Assembly: GCF_039543225.1 (NCBI RefSeq)
Contig: NZ_BAABJI010000004.1
Span: forward strand, 558,001-622,000
Length of the DNA stretch: 64,000 nucleotides
Reading direction: 5' to 3'
Source of the DNA: Mucilaginibacter defluvii
Lineage (GTDB): Bacteria > Bacteroidota > Bacteroidia > Sphingobacteriales > Sphingobacteriaceae
Shown: positions 57,951-64,000 of the stretch, in pieces
Numbering within the stretch: the stretch's first letter is position 1
How the letters are laid out: the number at the start of each line of letters is the position of its first letter
The notes under the pieces: generated by a model
What the model was told of the DNA's origin: nothing
The model's database searches: none
What the model saw: the letters and a program-made list of their open reading frames with translations, nothing else
Translations under genes and position numbers: made by a program

Positions 57951-60812
57951 TTATTTCTTTTCAGGCATCAGGATTAGTTTGATCAGGTTTTTACCGCTCA
58001 GGTATTTGTTAGCGGCATCCTTTGTGCTTTGCACCGTAACTTTCTCGGCAGTTTTAGGGTAATACAATATGCGGTGAGGAGGCAAATCATACTGCGATCC
58101 GCTGGCCAGGTAGCCCGCCCAAAAGTAGTTTTCGCGCAGCTGTACTTGTTTCGAGCGCATATCCTCAGCTTTAAATTTCTGAATATCGGTAGCCTGTGCG
58201 CCGTTGGTTTTAATCTTATTGATCTCGTCCATCGTGGCGGCTATCAGTTTATCTACATTCTCGGGAGCGCATCCAAAGCTTATCGTAACGGTGTATTTGC
58301 CGGCAGGTATTTTTTGGTAGATAGACCGTACGCCGGGTGCGTAAACGCCGCTTTCCTGTTCACGCAGGCGCTCGATAAGCTTGATATTCAGTACTTCCTC
58401 AAGCGCGTCGAGCTGCATGTTGTTTACCTCACTATAATCATAATCTCCACTGAATACCAATTGCACAGTACTCTTTTCGCCGATGCCTTTGTTAACTGTT
58501 TTAGAAACCAGGCCGGCGGGCGGGTACATGCCGAGGTCTTTATAAGTTTTTTTAGTTTCGGATGATGGCAGGCTGCCGAGGTAGGTGGCCAGTAACGGTT
58601 TAATAGCGTCGATATCAAAGCTACCTACAAAGGTGAACACAAAACCATTTGCATTGCCAAAACTGCTCTTATAAAAATCAAAAGCCTTATCAAGCGATGC
58701 AGTGTTAAGCCGCTCAGTGGTCGGAACCATAGCGCGCATGTTATAGCGGTTCAACACGGCCGATACGGTATCCTGAAACACGCTGTTCGGGTCGAGGTTC
58801 CGGTTTACCAGCAATGAACGGTATTGGCTCATGTTTGATTCCCAAATGTCCTTATCCTTACGCGGCTGTGTAAAATACAGGTAAATAAGCTGTAGCGCCG
58901 TACCCAGATCCTTAGTGGTTGAATTACCGCTAAAGCCCTGTGTATACTCGCTAATGTAAGGCTCAATCGATACGCTTTTGCCGGTCATCATTTTTTGCAG
59001 CTGTATCTGACTAAACTCGCTAACACCGCTGTTGCCAACCACACTTGATGCCATGCTGGCCGAAGTATATTCGGCATCGCTTACCAATGATGTGCCGCCA
59101 AAACTGTAACCGGTAAGTATTACCTGGTTATTTTTAAAATCGGTAGGTTTTAAAATAGCCTTAACGCCGTTTTTAAAGGTAAGTGTGGTTACGCCGATAG
59201 AGTCGTCGCGCGTTTGGTCAACAATTTCACCTGCATCAGGTATATTTTCAATTAACGGTTTAGTGCTTACGTTATCTACGTAGGCGGTCAGGTTTTTACC
59301 GGCTTCAACTATCCATCCCAGTAAAGCCGCTTCGGTTGGCAGTTTTGGCTTTTCGTTATCGGGTGCTTCAACAATAATGCTGCGGCTTTGTCCGGCAATA
59401 ACGCGGGCGGCCATAGCATTCATCTGCTCAAGCGTGATCTTGTCGATATTGTCCAGGTAAAACTGGTATTCCCAGGCTATGCCTGGTATACCCGATCCGT
59501 TTAAAAAGTGCTGCTGGTACTCATTTACAAAGTTTGATGAACGTGTTTTATCACGCTCCTTATAAGCATCTCCCATTTGCACCAGGGCATTTTGCTTGGC
59601 GCGCTCAAACTCCGTTAATGTGAAACCGAATTTGCGGGCACGCTCTGTTTCAGCTACCAGGGTCTTAATAGCGGTTTCTAATTCGCCGGGGCGGGCTACT
59701 ACCGTCGCGGTAAAGGCATCCTGCTTACCGATGAAATTGCCGTAAGTTGCGCTGCCATATAAAAACGGCGGATTTGATTTTTGAAGCAGCTCGTTCAACC
59801 TTGCGTTCAGCATCTGGTTAAATAAACCGCTGCGCATGCTTTGCAGGTATTCGGCTGTGGTACGCACCTGGGTGCCCGGCATCTTAACAATAATCTGCGC
59901 TACGGTGTATGGAAATTCAGGATCGGTAGCGAATTTAACGCTGGTGCCGGGGGCCGCGGTTACCGTATACTCGGTACGTGGTTTTGGCGATGCCGGGTTT
60001 TTCAGCTGCGAAAATTTCTCTTTAATCAGTTGCTCCACCCTTTTCGGATCAAAATCACCAACGGCTATTACCGCCTGCAAATTCGGGCGGTACCAATCCT
60101 CGTAAAAACTTTTGATGGTAGCCAGGTTGAAGCTTTTAATAACCTCCTCTTTACCTTTTGGTAGGCGAGTGGCATAACGCGAGTTGTTCAGTATAACCGG
60201 TAAAACCTGCTGTTGCAAACGCTCCTGGGCGTTTTTGCCACGCAGGCGAAGCTCCTCTAATATAACACCGCGTTCCTTATCCAGTTCAGCCTGATCAAAC
60301 GAAACAAAACCCGCCCAGTTGGCCAGAATATCAAAACCACGCTCAAAAACCTTTGCGCTGTCTGTTGGCAGGGGTAATTGATAAACAGTTTCATCAAACG
60401 AGGTAAAGGCGTTAAGATCAGCACCAAAGCGTACGCCTGAACTTTGCAGGAAATTCACCAGCGCGTTCTTCGGGAAATCGCGCGTGCCGTTAAAGGCCAT
60501 GTGCTCGGTAAAGTGCGCCAGGCCCTGCTGGGCATCGGTCTCTAAAATCGATCCGGCTTTGTTAATCAGGTATAGTTCGGCGCGGTTTTGCGGCAGACTG
60601 TTTTGCCTGATATAGTAGGTTAAGCCGTTTGGCAACTTGCCGATGATAACATCCTTATCAACCGGTAGTGTTGACGCTTTAATCTGTACTGCCGGGTCAG
60701 TTGGCTTTTGTTTTGGCGATGGTGCAGATTTCTTTTTTACCTGCGCGAAAGCTCCGGTTGAGGCAACGCACAAGGCCAGTGCTGCAACCGATAGTTTAAA
60801 ATCAATACGCAT
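57951..60812 (-). CDS. Secreted M16 family zinc peptidase (two-repeat form)
   Basis: A 953-residue exported protease. Signal peptide ends at GAFAQ (about residue 24). The inverted zinc motif HxxEH is HFTEH (about 105-109), with the distant glutamate in ERGVILEELRL (about 185-195). The second M16 half (about 510-950) lacks a zinc motif, as in pitrilysin-type enzymes. The protein probably degrades peptides in the periplasm or at the surface. Full length. Single gene transcribed alone. Confidence 0.92.
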   Translation of the reverse strand: MRIDFKLSVAALALCVASTGAFAQVKKKSAPSPKQKPTDPAVQIKASTLPVDKDVIIGKLPNGLTYYIRQNSLPQNRAELYLINKAGSILETDAQQGLAHFTEHMAFNGTRDFPKNALVNFLQSSGVRFGADLNAFTSFDETVYQLPLPTDSAKVFERGFDILANWAGFVSFDQAELDKERGVILEELRLRGKNAQERLQQQVLPVILNNSRYATRLPKGKEEVIKSFNLATIKSFYEDWYRPNLQAVIAVGDFDPKRVEQLIKEKFSQLKNPASPKPRTEYTVTAAPGTSVKFATDPEFPYTVAQIIVKMPGTQVRTTAEYLQSMRSGLFNQMLNARLNELLQKSNPPFLYGSATYGNFIGKQDAFTATVVARPGELETAIKTLVAETERARKFGFTLTEFERAKQNALVQMGDAYKERDKTRSSNFVNEYQQHFLNGSGIPGIAWEYQFYLDNIDKITLEQMNAMAARVIAGQSRSIIVEAPDNEKPKLPTEAALLGWIVEAGKNLTAYVDNVSTKPLIENIPDAGEIVDQTRDDSIGVTTLTFKNGVKAILKPTDFKNNQVILTGYSFGGTSLVSDAEYTSASMASSVVGNSGVSEFSQIQLQKMMTGKSVSIEPYISEYTQGFSGNSTTKDLGTALQLIYLYFTQPRKDKDIWESNMSQYRSLLVNRNLDPNSVFQDTVSAVLNRYNMRAMVPTTERLNTASLDKAFDFYKSSFGNANGFVFTFVGSFDIDAIKPLLATYLGSLPSSETKKTYKDLGMYPPAGLVSKTVNKGIGEKSTVQLVFSGDYDYSEVNNMQLDALEEVLNIKLIERLREQESGVYAPGVRSIYQKIPAGKYTVTISFGCAPENVDKLIAATMDEINKIKTNGAQATDIQKFKAEDMRSKQVQLRENYFWAGYLASGSQYDLPPHRILYYPKTAEKVTVQSTKDAANKYLSGKNLIKLILMPEKK

Positions 60813-60992
60813 ATTTAATTAAGGGACATGTATCTAAAAACGAAAATCTTAGTTCCGAAAATTAGTAAATAATACGCTATCTTAAAACATTAAGCAAAAA
60901 AGTTACTGTTTAACAAACCTTATATTGTCGCTTCAAAAAATTAACACAACAGAATGTTGTTGTAGCTGTTAAAACAGTACAAACCACCCGTT

Positions 60993-61373
60993 ATGAAAGA
61001 AGTAAACATGCCCGAGGGCTACCAGGCGGTAATGCCTTACCTGATTTTAAAAGATGCGCTGAAATTTTATGATTTTACCTCGGCTGTTTTTGATGCCGAA
61101 AAAAAGAGCCGTACCCTGCGGGATGACCAAACGCTGATGCATGGCGAGGTAAGCATATTTGGCAGTACCATTATGTTTGCCGAGGCTACTGACGAATACA
61201 AGGTGCAGAATGCCGGTATGTTTGTTTACGTAGCCGATTGCGATAATGCTTACCAGCTTGCGCTTGACGCAGGTTCGCAAAGTATTATGCCACCGGCCGA
61301 CCAAAGCTATGGCCGTAGCGCGGGTGTTACCGATCCGTTCGGCAACACCTGGTGGATAACATCGGCCCTATAA
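60993..61373 (+). CDS. VOC family protein, PhnB-like
   Basis: A 126-residue vicinal-oxygen-chelate fold protein of the PhnB/YdcN type. Typical parts: VMPYLILKDALKFYDFTSAVFDAE (about 14-37), HGEVSIFGSTIMFAEAT and the closing GRSAGVTDPFGNTWWI (about 107-122). Members include glyoxalase-like and resistance proteins, but in this subgroup the function is mostly unknown. The start may be the second methionine (MPEGYQ, residue 6). It is convergent with the esterase gene, four bases apart. Confidence 0.86.
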   Translation: MKEVNMPEGYQAVMPYLILKDALKFYDFTSAVFDAEKKSRTLRDDQTLMHGEVSIFGSTIMFAEATDEYKVQNAGMFVYVADCDNAYQLALDAGSQSIMPPADQSYGRSAGVTDPFGNTWWITSAL

Positions 61374-61377
61374 AAAA

Positions 61378-62175
61378 TTATTTTTTGTGCGAGAACAACC
61401 ATGGCAGCAGATCGGGCTCAGCAAAAGCCTGAGTCCAGCTGTCGTGGGTGGCATTAGGATAAACGGTATAGCGCGGGTCGCCTCCGGCTTCGCGGATAGC
61501 GGCTACCATCACCTCGGAGTGATCCGGTGGCACAATATTGTCTTTAGCGCCGTGGAAAATCCATAGCGGAACTTTTTTAGCGTATATTTTTGCGTTGAGC
61601 GTATTATCACCGCCGCAAATGGCAAACGCGGCTGCAAATATTTTTGGCTTGCGGCGCAGCATTTCGAATGTGCCCATGCCGCCCATGGAGAGCCCGCCAA
61701 TGTATACCTGCTTTTTATTTACGTAAGGTTTTTCAAGTAGTTCTTCAATTAAACCCATCAGCGCTTTCATCGCCTTGGTTGGTTCAGCCTTGGCATCCTG
61801 GAAATAAAACTTGCGTTTGCCGGACACGGAGTCTTTCCGGATATCAACGTTTGACCAATAACTATCAGCCGGGCATTGCGGGTAAACCACAATGGCCTGG
61901 TGCTGCTGCCTTACTTCCTGTGATAAAAATAGTTTAGGGCCATACGCCAGTTGCGACTCATTATTATTGCCACGCTCCCCCGCGCCATGCAGCACAATTA
62001 TCAACGGGTATTTAGTATTCGGGTCAAATTGTACAGGGAACAGTATGCGGTATTTCAGGGTATCGCCTTTTTCGGCATAAAGACCTTTATCAAACGCGGT
62101 TTTATCCTGCGCATGGGTAAATGCGCTTGTTAAAAATATCAGTGCACAAAGCAGGCTGCTTAATTTTTTGATCAT
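61378..62175 (-). CDS. Secreted alpha/beta hydrolase (phospholipase/carboxylesterase type)
   Basis: A 265-residue exported serine hydrolase. Signal peptide ends near FTHAQ (about residue 22). Nucleophile motif GLSMGGMG (about 164-171), oxyanion strand LIIVLHGAGERG (about 58-69), acid in GAKDNIVPPDHS (about 212-223) and base in ATHDSW (about 243-248). The fold matches dienelactone-hydrolase/prolyl-oligopeptidase-like esterases that often act on polysaccharide-linked esters. Single gene, no sugar genes beside it. Confidence 0.88.
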   Translation of the reverse strand: MIKKLSSLLCALIFLTSAFTHAQDKTAFDKGLYAEKGDTLKYRILFPVQFDPNTKYPLIIVLHGAGERGNNNESQLAYGPKLFLSQEVRQQHQAIVVYPQCPADSYWSNVDIRKDSVSGKRKFYFQDAKAEPTKAMKALMGLIEELLEKPYVNKKQVYIGGLSMGGMGTFEMLRRKPKIFAAAFAICGGDNTLNAKIYAKKVPLWIFHGAKDNIVPPDHSEVMVAAIREAGGDPRYTVYPNATHDSWTQAFAEPDLLPWLFSHKK

Positions 62176-62437
62176 GCTATGGTATTAAGTTGAGTAATCG
62201 ATCCGGAGATCGACAAGTAAACGTAATAAAAGGTAATAAAATTGCCAACAACCCCGGAACAGCTTAACATGCAGAGGCGAAATAGGTTTGAAATGCTACA
62301 CTTATACTGCTAAATCACGAATTTGCTTCTTGCTGATGAATATACCTGCGGAAATAAAGCCTTGTTCAAAAATGAAATGGCGTATTTAAAACTCTTTGTT
62401 GTGTACGATAGTTATAACAAGGCATTAATCGCTTGTT

Positions 62438-63208
62438 ATGAGATCAATATGGAAAGGCTCAATAGGGTTTGGGCTGGTAAGCATTCCCGTTAAATTGTAT
62501 TCGGCCGTACAAAGCAGTTCGCTTGACCTGGATATGCTCGACGGGCGCGACCACTCGCGTATAAAATACCAGCGCGTGAACGAAAAAACGCATAAGGAAG
62601 TACCCTACGATAAAATTGTAAAAGGCTACAAGCTTGACGAAGAATATATTATACTCGAAGAACGTGACTTTGAAGATGCTGCTCCCGAAAAAAGTAAGGT
62701 GATTGAAATTGAAAGTTTTGTTGACATTGCCGACGTTAACCCGATGTTCTACGAAACATCATACTACACCGAGCCCGATACCAAGAACAATAAAGCCTAT
62801 GCCTTGCTGATGCAGGCATTGGTTAAATCAAAAAAAGCAGGGCTTGCCCGCTTTGTATTGCGCAGCACCGAAACCTTGTGTATAGTGCACCCGGTAGAAA
62901 ATGTGTTGGTGGTAACCAAGATTCGTTTCGGGCAAGAGATACGCAGTACCGAAGACCTGAATATTGCCGATGACGTAAAGGTAAGTAAAAAGGAACTGGA
63001 CGTAGGCTTAGCCCTCATCAACCAATATGCTGAAGATTTTGATGTATCAAAGTTTAAGGATGAATATCACGAGGAACTACTAAAAATCATCCAGGCTAAA
63101 GCTAAAGGAAAGCGCCCGACCATCAAAAAACTCAAGCCTCAAAAAACTAAGGGAACCGATTTGTACGAACAATTAATGGGCAGCCTTAAAGCGAAAAAAG
63201 GAGCCTAA
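62438..63208 (+). CDS. ku: Bacterial Ku protein (non-homologous end joining)
   Basis: A 256-residue Ku homologue that binds broken DNA ends as a dimer and recruits LigD. Typical start MRSIWKGSIGFGLVSIPVKLY, then DGRDHSRIKYQRVNEKTHKEVPYDKIVKGY, and a basic C-terminal tail (KGKRPTIKKLKPQKTKG, about 226-243). The zinc-finger-free bacterial layout is complete. No ligD gene lies in the window. The next gene encodes a stress-type ferritin-like protein, so a stress setting is possible. Confidence 0.95.
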   Translation: MRSIWKGSIGFGLVSIPVKLYSAVQSSSLDLDMLDGRDHSRIKYQRVNEKTHKEVPYDKIVKGYKLDEEYIILEERDFEDAAPEKSKVIEIESFVDIADVNPMFYETSYYTEPDTKNNKAYALLMQALVKSKKAGLARFVLRSTETLCIVHPVENVLVVTKIRFGQEIRSTEDLNIADDVKVSKKELDVGLALINQYAEDFDVSKFKDEYHEELLKIIQAKAKGKRPTIKKLKPQKTKGTDLYEQLMGSLKAKKGA

Positions 63209-63384
63209 ATAAAGTGTACAACTTTGTAGAATAAAACGGACATTGCTTAACGCAACAGAATTATTAAGATCAAAAGCTTTCATAAGCTTGAAGCGCTTAT
63301 AAAAATAATTTAATATATATCCTATTAGTTAAATAAGTGGCATGATATTAGCCGCTTTTTAGGTGATTAAAACATCTATCAATT

Positions 63385-63942
63385 ATGGCAACCACAAAAG
63401 CAAAATCAAAAAAAGCTGAAACCGAAACCACAGAGATCGCGGAAGAATCAGCATTGAACGAATTATTTGTTGACGAGTTAAAAGATATTTACTGGGCAGA
63501 GAAGCACCTGGCTAAGGCGCTGCCTAAAATGGCCAAAGCCGCAACATCTGAAGAGTTGCGTGCAGCTATCGAAACACACCTGGCAGAGACTGAAAACCAA
63601 ATCATCCGCCTGGAGTCGGTTTTTGAATCTATTGAAGAAAAAGCCTCTGCTAAAAAATGCGACGCGATGGAAGGTTTGCTGAAAGAAGGAGAATCAATTA
63701 TTGAAGATACCGAGGATGGCAGCATTACCCGTGACGCTGGGCTCATCTCAGCAGCTCAAAAAATAGAGCATTATGAAATTGCCTCATATGGTACATTGAA
63801 AACATTGGCTGCTACCTTAGGTTATGACGAGGCCGTTGAATTGCTTGACGCTACCTTACAGGAAGAAAAAAAGACTGATGGTTTATTAACCGAGCTTGCT
63901 GAAGCCGGCATTAACCAAAATGCTAAAAGCGAAAAGAAATAG
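63385..63942 (+). CDS. DUF892 (YciE-type) ferritin-like protein
   Basis: A 185-residue four-helix bundle protein. The core (about residues 22-180) shows LFVDELKDIYWAEKHLAKALPKMAKAA (about 28-54), LAETENQIIRLESVFE and IEHYEIASYGTLKTLAATLG with E/H residues of the presumed metal site. An extra lysine/threonine-rich N terminus (MATTKAKSKKAETETTE) may be disordered. YciE-like proteins are linked to oxidative and osmotic stress and to envelope changes, with no settled enzyme activity. Next to Ku. A strong terminator follows. Confidence 0.9.
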   Translation: MATTKAKSKKAETETTEIAEESALNELFVDELKDIYWAEKHLAKALPKMAKAATSEELRAAIETHLAETENQIIRLESVFESIEEKASAKKCDAMEGLLKEGESIIEDTEDGSITRDAGLISAAQKIEHYEIASYGTLKTLAATLGYDEAVELLDATLQEEKKTDGLLTELAEAGINQNAKSEKK

Positions 63943-63971
63943 TTTTAGCGATTAATTTGATTTATGAGTGG

Positions 63972-63999
63972 GCCGCTTCTGTTAAGGAGCGGCTTTTTT
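63972..63999 (+). terminator. Intrinsic terminator of the YciE-like gene
   Basis: GCCGCTTCT pairs with AGGAGCGGC (one G-T pair), 4-base loop GTTA, T run to the end of the window. Confidence 0.88.
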
Positions 64000-64000
64000 A

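Noticed and set aside
61509..62133. Several small frames opposite the esterase gene
   Set aside because: Shadows of a gene with a clear signal peptide and catalytic triad.
1..64000. CRISPR arrays, tRNA/rRNA genes, insertion sequences, prophage genes
   Set aside because: No regularly spaced direct repeats, no T-arm-like tRNA motifs, no transposase or integrase frames were found on reading; a tRNA scan would be the decisive check.

Overview
The window looks like a chromosomal segment of a Bacteroidota bacterium, most likely a Sphingobacteriaceae member close to Mucilaginibacter or Pedobacter (inferred from gene content, not from a search). Supporting signs are: promoter elements of the Bacteroidota type (TAnnTTTG at -7, sometimes with TTTG or TTG about 19-21 bases upstream); no clear Shine-Dalgarno sequences; bacillithiol synthesis (bshC); a TonB-dependent receptor with a carboxypeptidase-regulatory-like plug extension; the rpmB-rpmG-DUF4295 ribosomal cluster; a long acidic tail on bS16; and DUF1080/GMC/gluconate-dehydrogenase-subunit-3 sugar genes. 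Most of the window is ordinary core genome. I see no prophage, insertion sequence, CRISPR array, rRNA or tRNA.

Layout. 0-6.4 kb: a 2-oxoglutarate oxygenase, a LysE exporter, a YceI protein, a two-TM sensor kinase, then the phosphate pair DUF47-Pit and a DUF4197 lipoprotein. 6.5-15.6 kb: a secreted GH3-C/beta-lactamase-fold protein facing mutL, two rhomboid proteases, an EEP-family hydrolase, cysS and a double NTF2-like protein. 16-20.4 kb: amtB, modABC, a frameshifted molybdopterin-domain protein and a candidate non-coding RNA. 20.4-26 kb: GH43 overlapped by rhlE, then DUF1080-GMC-subunit 3, a probable 3-keto-glycoside pathway. 26-33.8 kb: LUD protein, ftsH, rsfS on the minus strand; birA, a split DsbD and pfkA on the plus strand; a 5'(3')-deoxyribonucleotidase. 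33.9-36.7 kb: rpsP-rimM-trmD interrupted by a two-gene XRE/membrane-protein module with an operator-like promoter, plus a 37-codon membrane ORF. 36.7-44 kb: M1 peptidase, CocE-type hydrolase, lpdA, acs. 44-49.3 kb: rpmB, rpmG, DUF4295/bL38, ftsY, rimO, bshC. 49.3-57.3 kb: a HEPN-like accessory gene, a TPP-riboswitch operon (TonB receptor, PnuC-family transporter, acyl-CoA-dehydrogenase-fold flavoprotein) and an Lhr-type helicase. 57.3-64 kb: lipoprotein, M16 protease, VOC protein, esterase, Ku and a YciE-like ferritin-fold protein.

How genes work together. Pit and DUF47 form a phosphate uptake unit. modABC imports molybdate next to a broken molybdopterin-domain gene. The thiamine-controlled operon links outer-membrane and inner-membrane uptake to an unexplained flavoenzyme. 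rpsP/rimM/trmD and rpmB/rpmG/ftsY/rimO serve ribosome assembly and secretion. Several families of short palindromic repeats sit between genes in the 42-57 kb part, and one copy is translated in frame inside the helicase. Several genes have a -7 box only 4-7 bases before the start codon, suggesting nearly leaderless mRNAs.
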